NCBI GenBank assembly: GCA_045633505.1
Contig: JAZQYK010000102.1
Coordinates: forward strand, 1 to 7,307
Reading direction: 5' to 3'
DNA length: 7,307 nucleotides
Source of the DNA: Fimenecus sp045633505
Lineage (GTDB): Bacteria; Bacillota; Clostridia; Oscillospirales; Acutalibacteraceae
Shown here piece after piece: positions 1-5,929 of this stretch. Numbering within the stretch: the first letter of the stretch is position 1; each line of letters begins with the position of its first letter. A program made the position numbers and the translations under genes. Under the pieces are notes generated by a model. The model worked only from the letters and a program-made list of their open reading frames with translations. It made no database searches and was not told the DNA's origin.

Positions 1-9
1 GGTTCTCGG

Positions 10-131
10 CTCCCCTGAAAGGGGAGCTGTCGAGCGTATGCGAGACTGAGGGGTTTGTTGTTTAATTGAATAACCCCTCTGTCACTTCGTGACATCTCCC
101 CTTTCAGGGGAGACAAGAGGGTGATATCACC
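10..131. repeat. Foldback intergenic repeat with nested hairpins
   Basis: The 17-mer at 10-26 is repeated as a perfect reverse complement at 96-112. Each arm is also its own hairpin (CTCCCCT-GAA-AGGGGAG and CTCCCCT-TTC-AGGGGAG). Inside, GAGGGGTT (48-55) pairs with AACCCCTC (72-79). Between the outer and inner helices sit two side hairpins. The one at 29-46 has GTC/GAC and GC/GC stems split by tandem G-A mismatches around a GTAT loop; the one at 80-94 is TGTCAC-TTC-GTGACA. A separate 12-bp perfect palindrome, GGTGATATCACC, lies at 120-131. No ORF is present, and I see no clear target-site duplication. The composition (G/C-rich arms in AT-rich surroundings) fits a small non-autonomous or REP/MITE-like interspersed repeat, but its mobility is inferred. 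The left end may extend beyond the window. Confidence 0.75.
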
Positions 132-158
132 ATACAAAAGAACCCGACAAACTCAAAT

Positions 159-187
159 TTGCAAGCAACGTCAAAATGTGTTATACT
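159..187 (+). promoter_or_regulatory. Promoter of the YitT-family gene
   Basis: A -35 box TTGCAA (159-164), a 17-bp spacer and a -10 box TATACT (182-187) are visible, with an extended -10 TG at 179-180. Transcription would start near 194, leaving a leader of about 24 nt before the ATG at 218. This placement makes the upstream in-frame ATG at 176 untranslatable. An overlapping TATAAT at 193-198 lacks a good -35 box. Confidence 0.6.
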
Positions 188-217
188 TATTATATAATAG
201 AATCAAAGGAGTACACA

Positions 218-1138
218 ATGAGCAAAAGCAGTATTAGAAAACTGAAAAATCAAGTTGTTGAAGAATTGAGAGGACTGAAAATTAAGAACCTTTTCATTCT
301 GTTTATTGCAGGAGTTATCAATTCAATCGGTGTTACAATGTTTTTAGCGCCTGTAAATCTATACGACAGCGGAATTTCGGGCACGTCAATGCTTCTGTGG
401 CAGATTACTCCCGAACAATTTACACTTTCATTCTTCCTTGTTGTGATTAATATTCCGCTTTTCCTTTTCGGTCTGAAAAAGCAAGGGCTACAATTCACGG
501 TATATTCCGTATGGACGGTCATTATCTATTCACTTTCATCTTTTGTAATCACTGACGTTTTGCCCGTTGACGTTGTATCGTCATCACCTTTTGCAGGGCA
601 GGATTTAGTGCTTTGTGCAATATTTGGCGGTCTGATTTCAGGCGTCGGCAGCGGTCTTACAATTCGTTATGGCGGGGCTATTGACGGCATTGAGGTTATG
701 GCTGTAATTTTCGCAAAAAAGCTGAATATGACTGTTGGTACATTCGTTATGATTTATAACGTCTTTTTATATATAATAATAGGTATAGTTTTCAAAAGCT
801 GGGAATTGCCGCTTTATTCGATTATCACCTATGCTGTCGGCATTAAATCCGTTGATTTTATAGTTGAAGGTCTTGATAAAGCAAAATCCGTTATGATTGT
901 TACTGACAAGGAAGAAGAAATTTGTGACGCGCTGAGCAACTGCTTCGGATACGGTGTAACCCAAATCCACGCAACAGGATATTACTCCGGTCAATCCCGT
1001 TCAGTTATTTATTTCGTTGTAAACAGATTTCAGATTGCTAAACTTAAAATGATTGTTTCAAGCATTGACTCCAATGCATTTATTACGATTTCAGAAACAT
1101 CTGACGTATTGGGCAGCAGTTTGAAGGGGAAAAATTAA
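218..1138 (+). CDS. YitT family membrane protein with C-terminal DUF2179 domain
   Basis: The product is a 306-residue integral membrane protein of the YitT/DUF161 family, whose transport or signalling role is not established. Hydrophobic segments suggest about six membrane helices, near residues 23-45, 68-86, 93-113, 128-148, 174-193 and 197-215. The family glycine motif appears as RYGGAIDGIEV (150-160). The soluble C-terminal part (about 220-300) matches the DUF2179 pattern, including the G-Y-S-G-Q turn around residues 254-259. The start is placed at 218 because AAAGGAG (205-211) lies 6 nt upstream; the in-frame ATG at 176 falls inside the promoter and would add 14 residues of non-family sequence. 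The gene stands alone and is followed by a terminator at 1164-1186. Length and domain order are normal. Family assignment is confident; biochemical function is unknown. Confidence 0.88.
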   Translation: MSKSSIRKLKNQVVEELRGLKIKNLFILFIAGVINSIGVTMFLAPVNLYDSGISGTSMLLWQITPEQFTLSFFLVVINIPLFLFGLKKQGLQFTVYSVWTVIIYSLSSFVITDVLPVDVVSSSPFAGQDLVLCAIFGGLISGVGSGLTIRYGGAIDGIEVMAVIFAKKLNMTVGTFVMIYNVFLYIIIGIVFKSWELPLYSIITYAVGIKSVDFIVEGLDKAKSVMIVTDKEEEICDALSNCFGYGVTQIHATGYYSGQSRSVIYFVVNRFQIAKLKMIVSSIDSNAFITISETSDVLGSSLKGKN

Positions 1139-1163
1139 ATATATATAATATGTATAGAAAAAG

Positions 1164-1186
1164 CGGAGTCAATCGACTCCGTTTTT
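1164..1186 (+). terminator. Rho-independent terminator of the YitT gene
   Basis: CGGAGTC (1164-1170) pairs with GACTCCG (1175-1181) across an AATC loop and is followed by five T. An A-run just upstream means the same stem, read on the other strand, also ends in a short U-tract, so it may work in both directions between these convergent genes. Confidence 0.85.
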
Positions 1187-1192
1187 GATTAT

Positions 1193-1226
1193 AAAAAACA
1201 ATGCCCACCAAAAGCGGTGAGCATTG
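1193..1226 (-). terminator. Rho-independent terminator of the rplM-rpsI operon
   Basis: Read on the minus strand, an 11-bp stem (CAATGCTCACC with GGTGGGCATTG, one G-U pair; 1216-1226 with 1199-1209) closes a six-base loop and runs into six U (1193-1198). It lies 18 nt past the rpsI stop codon. Confidence 0.9.
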
Positions 1227-1244
1227 AAAAATACATATAGTCTT

Positions 1245-1643
1245 TTATCTCTTTGAGAACTGAGGTGCACGACGAGCGCCTTTGAGACCGTATTTCTTTC
1301 TTTCCTTCATTCTTGGGTCTCTTGTTAAGAAACCTGCCTTCTTGAGTTCAGGACGAAGGTTTTCGTCATACTGAAGAAGAGCACGAGAAAGACCGTGACG
1401 GATAGCACCAGCCTGACCTGTAACACCGCCGCCGCCTACACGGCAAACGATATCGAACTTATCAGTTGTTCCTGTAAGAGCAAGAGGCTGACGAACGATG
1501 AGTTTAAGTGTTTCAAGACCGAAATAATCGTCGATATCTCTGTCGTTGATTGTGATTTTACCTGTACCTGCATATACACGAACACGAGCTACAGATTTCT
1601 TTCTTCTACCAGTACCGTAGAAATATGGATTTGTTTCGTACAT
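1245..1643 (-). CDS. rpsI: 30S ribosomal protein S9
   Basis: This is small-subunit ribosomal protein S9 (uS9), a 16S rRNA-binding protein of the 30S head whose C-terminal tail reaches the tRNA in the P site. The 132 residues match the usual length of about 130. The N-terminal YGTGRRKKSVARVRV signature is at residues 9-23, the GGGVTGQAGAIRHG core is near 71-84, and the conserved basic tail ending in QFSKR is intact. A strong AGGGAGG-type ribosome site (revcomp of 1653-1659) precedes the ATG. The gene follows rplM with a 19-nt gap on the same strand, the standard bacterial L13-S9 order, and has no promoter of its own in that gap. It is therefore co-transcribed with rplM and ends at the terminator at 1193-1226. 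Confidence 0.98.
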   Translation of the reverse strand: MYETNPYFYGTGRRKKSVARVRVYAGTGKITINDRDIDDYFGLETLKLIVRQPLALTGTTDKFDIVCRVGGGGVTGQAGAIRHGLSRALLQYDENLRPELKKAGFLTRDPRMKERKKYGLKGARRAPQFSKR

Positions 1644-1662
1644 AATTTATAGCCTCCCTTTC

Positions 1663-2091
1663 TTAGAATTCTCTTGTTTCAGGTTTCTGAGCAGCATGCT
1701 TGTGCTCTGAACCACGGTAAACACGAAGACGAGTGAGAGCTTCACGGCCGATTACTGTATCAGGAATCATACCCTTAACAGCCTTTGTTACTGCGAACTC
1801 CGGCTTTGTCTGCATAAGAGTCTTATACTTAACTTCTTTCATGTTACCAACATAACCTGTGTGATGATAGTACATTTTCTGTTCAAGCTTGTTACCTGTA
1901 AGAACAACCTTTTCTGCATTGATGATGATTACGTGGTCACCACAATCAGCATGAGGAGTGAATGTTGGCTTGTGCTTACCTCTGAGAAGAACAGCAGCTT
2001 CAGCAGCTACGCTACCGAGAGTTTTGCCTGCTGCGTCAAGCACATACCAGTTACGGGTAATGTCGCCCTTTTTTGGCATATAAGTTGACAT
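1663..2091 (-). CDS. rplM: 50S ribosomal protein L13
   Basis: This is large-subunit ribosomal protein L13 (uL13), an early-assembly 23S rRNA-binding protein. Its 142 residues are the canonical bacterial length. Recognisable blocks are the N-terminal RNWYVLDAAGKTLGSVA (about residues 14-30), LLRGKHKPTFTPHADCGDHVIIINA (about 35-59), the KMYYHHTGYVG stretch (about 72-82) and the C-terminal RLRVYRGSEHKHAAQKPE. The start is supported by GGAGG (revcomp of 2100-2104) 8 nt upstream. It is the first gene of the rplM-rpsI operon, read from the promoter at 2130-2158. Nothing unusual is seen in the protein. Confidence 0.98.
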   Translation of the reverse strand: MSTYMPKKGDITRNWYVLDAAGKTLGSVAAEAAVLLRGKHKPTFTPHADCGDHVIIINAEKVVLTGNKLEQKMYYHHTGYVGNMKEVKYKTLMQTKPEFAVTKAVKGMIPDTVIGREALTRLRVYRGSEHKHAAQKPETREF

Positions 2092-2129
2092 AGAACTTAC
2101 CTCCGAATATTATTTTTAATTGCTCGAAA

Positions 2130-2158
2130 ATTATAACAAAGGTTTTTTATAAAGTCAA
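2130..2158 (-). promoter_or_regulatory. Promoter of the rplM-rpsI operon
   Basis: On the minus strand, TTGACT (revcomp of 2153-2158), a 17-bp spacer and TATAAT (revcomp of 2130-2135) are nearly consensus, with an extended -10 TG at 2138-2137. Initiation near 2123 gives a leader of only about 32 nt. That is too short for a structured L13 leader of the kind known upstream of rplM in some Firmicutes. Confidence 0.9.
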
Positions 2159-2320
2159 CACATTTTTTATAAAATTTAACGAGATAAATGCAAATCTCTT
2201 GTTTTTTCTTATTTTCTCTTTTTTTCATATGTTTTTCTTTTTTATTATTTTTAAAAATATTTGTTTACTTTTGCATAAATTTGAGATAAAATGTTGGTAA
2301 TATAGTACAATGCAAAAAAT
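2159..2320. other. AT-rich divergent intergenic spacer
   Basis: This stretch between the rplM promoter and the hairpin array is rich in T on the plus strand (many runs of 4-7 T around 2161-2263). A weak hairpin GAGAT/ATCTC (2181-2198) is followed by six T, but it has no upstream plus-strand gene to terminate. I see no credible ORF, tRNA or riboswitch here. Confidence 0.5.
2281..2311 (+). promoter_or_regulatory. Possible promoter upstream of the hairpin array
   Basis: TTGAGA (2281-2286) and TACAAT (2306-2311) could form a promoter, but the spacer is 19 bp, longer than the 17 bp at every other promoter here. If used, the transcript would begin near 2318 and carry the complete hairpin array as a leader of about 280 nt ahead of the PP-loop ATPase gene. 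A competing weak candidate lies at the array's right end (TTGCTA 2546-2551, 15-bp spacer, TATAAA 2567-2572). Confidence 0.3.
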
Positions 2321-2338
2321 GGTGAGAGTAACCTCGCC
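2321..2338 (+). other. Isolated hairpin left of the array
   Basis: GGTGAG (2321-2326) pairs with CTCGCC (2333-2338) around a six-base loop, with one G-U pair when read as plus-strand RNA. It is not followed by a T-run and so is not a terminator. It sits 9 nt left of the comb element and differs from its units in lacking the ATATCGA spacer. Confidence 0.4.
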
Positions 2339-2347
2339 ACACTACAC

Positions 2348-2567
2348 AAATCTCGTTCACCGCAAGGTGAACATATCGAAATTGAATGAAATGAAACTAT
2401 ATCGAATTTATCGTAAGATAAATATATCGAGTGTGATTTATCACACATATCGACTTCTGTTTTATCGATATAAATTCCTGACGGAATTTTCGATATGATA
2501 TTGATAACTCAATATCTCGATATATTACTTTGCAACTCGATATGTTTGCTATCGCAAACGAGAATTT
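2348..2567. repeat. Comb-like array of short hairpins with ATATCGA/TCGATAT spacers
   Basis: ATATCGA occurs at 2373, 2399, 2424 and 2447. Its reverse complement TCGATAT occurs at 2465, 2490, 2517 and 2537. The copies can pair in nested order, and outer flanks 2348-2354 and 2560-2567 close the structure with one bulge. Between successive 7-bp helices sit side hairpins. On the left they are GTTCACC-GCAA-GGTGAAC (2355-2372), ATTTATC-GTAA-GATAAAT (2406-2423) and GTGTGA-TTTA-TCACAC (2431-2446). On the right they are AAATTCC-TGAC-GGAATTT (2472-2489), GATATTGA-TAAC-TCAATATC (2497-2516) and GTTTGC-TATC-GCAAAC (2544-2559). Units at 2380-2398 and 2524-2536 are degenerate. The apical loop is 2454-2464. 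Three of the four junctions have no unpaired linker base. Stem sequences differ from unit to unit while complementarity is kept, so structure is the conserved property. I do not recognise a named family. It may act as a leader RNA, a mobile foldback repeat or a protein-binding DNA site. Confidence 0.85.
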
Positions 2568-2597
2568 ATAAAGAAATTTTAAACAAAGGGTACAATT

Positions 2598-3317
2598 ATG
2601 CAGAAGTTATTAAGTCTTGTCCGTGCGGCAGTTGACAAATACAATATGATTGAAAACGGTGACAGAATTGCCGTTTGTGTTTCAGGCGGAAAAGACAGCG
2701 TGGTTATGCTTTTGTGCCTTGCAAACCTTAAAATTTTCTATCCTAAAAAGTTTGACCTTTGTGCAGTTACTCTTGACCCTCAATTTCACGGCAAATGCGC
2801 AGATTATTCCGAAATTCAAGAAATTTGCCGTAAATATGATATACCATATATAATAAAGGCGACTGAATTGTATCACATTATCTTTGAAGAAAGAAAAGAG
2901 AGTAATCCTTGCAGTTTGTGTGCAAGAATGAGACGGGGACTTTTACACGATACCGCAAAGGAATTGGGTTGCAACAAAATAGCGTTAGGTCATCACATGG
3001 ACGATGCCGCGGAAACCTTTATTATGAACCTTTTCGGCAACGGCAGGGCTGAATGCTTCTCCCCCGTTTCATATCTTTCAAGAAAAGATTTGTATATGAT
3101 TAGGCCAATGATTTTTGCCTATGAAACAGATATCACAAGAGTTGCAAACAAGGAAAACGTGCCCATCGTTAAAAGCGAGTGTCCAGCCGACGAAAAAACC
3201 AACAGAGAAGACACTAAAAATCTTCTTGTTGAATTGGAAAAGAGATACCCTGCACTCCGTCAGAAAATAGTTGGTGGTATGCAGAGAGGTAATATCAGCG
3301 GTTGGGGAATTGAATGA
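2598..3317 (+). CDS. TtcA-family PP-loop ATPase (tRNA 2-thiolation type)
   Basis: This 239-residue cytoplasmic protein belongs to the adenine-nucleotide alpha-hydrolase (PP-loop) family, closest to TtcA, which adenylates and thiolates tRNA cytidine 32 using an iron-sulfur cluster. The ATP-binding PP-loop is SGGKDS (29-34). A CSLC pair (C105, C108) and a third cysteine in SECPADE (C195) reproduce the three-cysteine cluster site of TtcA. GHHMDD (131-136) and the adjacent AAET form the second conserved block. At 239 residues it is shorter than E. coli TtcA (about 311), mostly at the termini. The ATG at 2598 is preceded by AAAGGG (2585-2590), 7 nt away. The array at 2348-2567 ends 30 nt upstream. 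The exact tRNA substrate in Firmicutes is not certain, so I give no symbol. Lysidine synthetase TilS is unlikely because that enzyme lacks the cysteine set. Confidence 0.85.
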   Translation: MQKLLSLVRAAVDKYNMIENGDRIAVCVSGGKDSVVMLLCLANLKIFYPKKFDLCAVTLDPQFHGKCADYSEIQEICRKYDIPYIIKATELYHIIFEERKESNPCSLCARMRRGLLHDTAKELGCNKIALGHHMDDAAETFIMNLFGNGRAECFSPVSYLSRKDLYMIRPMIFAYETDITRVANKENVPIVKSECPADEKTNREDTKNLLVELEKRYPALRQKIVGGMQRGNISGWGIE

Positions 3318-3337
3318 ATGCAAAATGAAGCATTTGC

Positions 3338-3357
3338 GGTGGGAGCAAGCCCCCGCC
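3338..3357 (+). other. GC-rich hairpin after the PP-loop ATPase gene
   Basis: GGTGGG (3338-3343) pairs with CCCGCC (3352-3357) with one G-U pair, and the inner GC-AA-GC can extend it past an A-C mismatch. It begins 20 nt past the TGA stop. There is no T-run directly after it, so it is at best a weak terminator. It could be a remnant of an intergenic repeat. Confidence 0.45.
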
Positions 3358-3370
3358 ATACACTATTTCT

Positions 3371-3399
3371 TTGACATTGATATATTTATATGGTAAAAT
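3371..3399 (+). promoter_or_regulatory. Promoter of the kinase-metY operon
   Basis: A perfect TTGACA (3371-3376), a 17-bp spacer and TAAAAT (3394-3399) with an extended TG at 3391-3392 are present. Initiation near 3406 leaves a leader of about 35 nt, so there is no room for a SAM or T-box riboswitch between promoter and ATG. Confidence 0.85.
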
Positions 3400-3440
3400 A
3401 TTAGGTAATTTATTTTGATTTCTATTTGGAGATGATATAG

Positions 3441-4649
3441 ATGAAATACGTTGTAGTTTTATATGACGGAATGGCTGACTATCCCGTTCCGCAATTTGAT
3501 GGCAAGACACCTATGATGTTGGCTAAAAAGCCTAATTTTGACTCTCTTGCAAAAAAAGGTACAGTAGGTCTTGTAAAAACTGTTCCTGACGGAATGAAAC
3601 CCGGTAGCGACGTTGCTAATATGAGTGTTATGGGCTTTGACCCATCAATTTATTACACAGGAAGAAGTCCACTTGAGGCTGCAAGTATCGGTGTTGACCT
3701 TAAAGATACTGATGTTACTCTTCGCTGTAACGTGGTTACTCTTTCTGATGAAGAAAACTATGCTGACAAGACTATGGTTGACTACTGCGCTGACGATATT
3801 TCAACTGAAGAAGCTGAAAAGATTATTGCTACTGTGCAAGAACATTTCGGTAACGATATTTATAAATTCTATAGTGGTGTAAGTTATCGTCATTGCCTTG
3901 TTTGGGACAAGGGCACAACTGACCTTGGTAATATGACTCCCCCACACGATATTTCAGGCAGAGTTGTTGGTGAATATCTTTCAACGAGCGGAAACGCAAC
4001 TGACCTGATTAGAATGATGAAAGAAAGCTACGATTTGCTTAAGGACCATCCTGTTAATATTGAAAGAATCAAGAACGGTAAGCGTCCTGCAAACTCAATC
4101 TGGCTTTGGGGCGAAGGCAAAAAGCCTGCACTTTCACCGTTTGAAGAATTATACGGTATTAAAGGCGCTGTAATTTCAGCGGTTGACCTTCTTAAAGGCA
4201 TCGGCAAATGCGCAAAAATGGAAACACCTGACGTAGAAGGTGCAACGGGCTACATAGATACTAACTTCGTAGGCAAGGCAGAGGCCGCAGTTGAGGCTCT
4301 TAAAAACGGTTGCGATTACGCATATATTCACATTGAAGCTCCTGATGAATGTGGACACAGACGTGAAGCGGAAAACAAAGTCCGTGCTATTGAAATTATC
4401 GATGAACAGGTATTGCCTATTCTCTTTGACGGTCTTAAAGAATATGAAGATTACAAAATTATGATTCTTCCCGACCATCCGACACCAATCGTTACTGCAA
4501 CTCACGCTTCTGACCCTGTTCCGTTTATGATTTATCATAAGAATGATGAAGTGGATGGTGTTGACACGATTAACGAAGAAACAGCAAAGGCAACAGGACT
4601 TTTTGTAGAAAGTGGCGTTGCACTTATGAAGAAATTTTTGGAGGACTGA
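3441..4649 (+). CDS. Archaeal-type cofactor-independent phosphoglycerate mutase family protein; probable homoserine kinase
   Basis: This 402-residue cytoplasmic enzyme belongs to the alkaline-phosphatase superfamily, in the aPGM (ApgM) branch. The full metal and nucleophile set is visible: D9 in LYDGMAD, S56 in KPGSDVANMSVMG, D302 and H306 in EAPDECGH, D345 and H346 in LPDHPTP, and H355 in THASDP. The segment YYTGRSPLEAASIGV (71-85) is typical of the subgroup named, as I recall, 'proposed homoserine kinase' (TIGR02535), rather than of true glycolytic mutases. The gene lies 5 nt upstream of metY, which also works on a homoserine derivative, so phosphorylation of homoserine for threonine or methionine synthesis is my favoured role. 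Many pipelines would call it phosphoglycerate mutase. The ATG is supported by TTGGAGATGAT just upstream. Family is certain; substrate is inferred. Confidence 0.85.
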   Translation: MKYVVVLYDGMADYPVPQFDGKTPMMLAKKPNFDSLAKKGTVGLVKTVPDGMKPGSDVANMSVMGFDPSIYYTGRSPLEAASIGVDLKDTDVTLRCNVVTLSDEENYADKTMVDYCADDISTEEAEKIIATVQEHFGNDIYKFYSGVSYRHCLVWDKGTTDLGNMTPPHDISGRVVGEYLSTSGNATDLIRMMKESYDLLKDHPVNIERIKNGKRPANSIWLWGEGKKPALSPFEELYGIKGAVISAVDLLKGIGKCAKMETPDVEGATGYIDTNFVGKAEAAVEALKNGCDYAYIHIEAPDECGHRREAENKVRAIEIIDEQVLPILFDGLKEYEDYKIMILPDHPTPIVTATHASDPVPFMIYHKNDEVDGVDTINEETAKATGLFVESGVALMKKFLED

Positions 4650-4654
4650 TTAAA

Positions 4655-5926
4655 ATGAGTTATAAAATAGAAACTAATTGCGTACAAGGTGCTTATCGCC
4701 CAAAAAACGGTGAGCCAAGAGTACTCCCAATCAACCAGAGTACAACGTTTAAATATGATACAAGTGAGGCTATGGCTAAACTTTTTGACCTTGAACCAGG
4801 TTATATGTACACTCGTCTTGCAAACCCTACAAGCGATATGGTTGCACAAAAAATCACAATGCTTGAGGGTGGTGTTGCAGGTGTGCTCACATCTTCAGGA
4901 CAGGCTGCTAACTTCTTCTCACTTATCAACATTATGGGTGCAGGTGACCACTTTGTTAGTGCCGCAACAATTTATGGCGGTACATTTAACCTTTTCAATG
5001 TTACAATGAGAAAACTTGGTATTGAAGTTACATTTGTTGACCCCAATGCAAGCGAAGAAGAAATTCAGGCTGCTTTCAAGCCTAACACAAAGGCACTTTT
5101 CGGTGAAACTATCGCAAATCCATCACTTGATATTCTTGATATTGAAAAATTTGCAAAGGTTGCTCACGCTAACGGTGTTCCCCTTATTATCGACAACACC
5201 TTCCCTACTCCAATCAACTGCCGTCCGTTCGAATTTGGTGCTGATATCGTTACACATTCAACTACTAAATATATGGAAGGTCACGCTAACATCATTGGCG
5301 GTGCAGTTATTGACAGCGGTAACTTTGACTGGGAACAAAACGACAAATTCCCCGGACTTACACAGCCTGATGAAAGCTATCACGGTGCTGTTTATACAAA
5401 GGATTTCGGCAAGGCAGGTTACGTTACAAAAATCGTTGCACAGCTTCTTCGTGACTACGGTTCAACTCCTGCTCCGCAGAATTCATATTATCTCAATTTA
5501 GGTCTTGAAACACTTCATCTTCGTATGGAAAGACATTGCTCCAATGCGCTTGCAGTGGCAAAATATCTTGAAAACAATGACAAGATTTCTTGGGTTAACT
5601 ACCCTGCTCTTCCCGGCAACAAGTATTATGACCTTGTACAGAAATATATGCCAAAGGGCACTTGTGGTGTTGTTTCATTCGGTGTTAAGGGTGGCAGAGA
5701 TGCGGCAGAAAAATTTATGAATTCACTTAAACTTGCGGCAGTTGTTACTCACGTTGCAGATGCAAGAACTTGTGTACTCCACCCTGCATCATCAACTCAC
5801 AGACAGTTAAGTGATAGTGAACTCGTTGAATGTGGCGTTTCACCTGACCTTATCAGATTTTCAGTTGGTATTGAAAATGTTGATGACATTATCGCTGATA
5901 TTGAACAGGCACTCCAGCAAATATAA
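4655..5926 (+). CDS. metY: O-acetylhomoserine aminocarboxypropyltransferase (homocysteine synthase), MetY type
   Basis: This 423-residue PLP enzyme of the Cys/Met metabolism (gamma-family) class normally makes homocysteine from an activated homoserine ester and sulfide. The Schiff-base lysine is K205 in HSTTKYMEGH. D180 in IIDNTF is placed to bind the PLP ring nitrogen. YTRLANPT (52-59) supplies tyrosine and arginine for the phosphate of the neighbouring subunit, SSGQAA (80-85) is the phosphate cup, and R401 in IRFSVGIE binds the substrate carboxylate. The length is typical of MetY (about 425-430), longer than MetB/MetZ because of the insertion around 225-260. It starts 5 nt after the upstream stop and its GGAGG (4640-4644) lies inside that gene, so the two are co-transcribed and probably co-translated. 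A terminator follows 3 nt past the stop. Whether the acceptor is O-acetyl-, O-succinyl- or O-phosphohomoserine cannot be read from the sequence. Confidence 0.93.
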   Translation: MSYKIETNCVQGAYRPKNGEPRVLPINQSTTFKYDTSEAMAKLFDLEPGYMYTRLANPTSDMVAQKITMLEGGVAGVLTSSGQAANFFSLINIMGAGDHFVSAATIYGGTFNLFNVTMRKLGIEVTFVDPNASEEEIQAAFKPNTKALFGETIANPSLDILDIEKFAKVAHANGVPLIIDNTFPTPINCRPFEFGADIVTHSTTKYMEGHANIIGGAVIDSGNFDWEQNDKFPGLTQPDESYHGAVYTKDFGKAGYVTKIVAQLLRDYGSTPAPQNSYYLNLGLETLHLRMERHCSNALAVAKYLENNDKISWVNYPALPGNKYYDLVQKYMPKGTCGVVSFGVKGGRDAAEKFMNSLKLAAVVTHVADARTCVLHPASSTHRQLSDSELVECGVSPDLIRFSVGIENVDDIIADIEQALQQI

Positions 5927-5929
5927 AAC

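Noticed and set aside
176..217. Upstream in-frame ATG extending the YitT protein by 14 residues
   Set aside because: It overlaps the -35/-10 promoter region and lacks a ribosome site, while ATG 218 has AAAGGAG 6 nt upstream.
2181..2207. GAGAT/ATCTC hairpin followed by six T as a terminator
   Set aside because: The stem is only 5 bp with an 8-base loop, and no plus-strand gene lies upstream between it and the divergent rplM promoter.
2251..2498. Short open frames overlapping the hairpin array on both strands
   Set aside because: They run through inverted-repeat DNA, have no ribosome sites and no recognisable protein features.
2348..2567. CRISPR array
   Set aside because: The repeated unit is only 7 bp, the intervening segments are themselves hairpins, and orientation inverts halfway; CRISPR repeats are longer and all in one direction.
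2348..2567. Integron attC array
   Set aside because: The hairpins are 16-20 bp with no R'/R'' box bulge pattern and no cassette genes between them.
3318..3440. SAM or T-box riboswitch before the homoserine/methionine operon
   Set aside because: The consensus promoter at 3371-3399 leaves only about 35 nt of leader, and no aptamer-like folds are seen.
5016..5501. 161-codon open frame inside metY
   Set aside because: It is in an alternate frame of a gene with all catalytic motifs intact, has no ribosome site and gives a low-complexity L/S/T-rich product.
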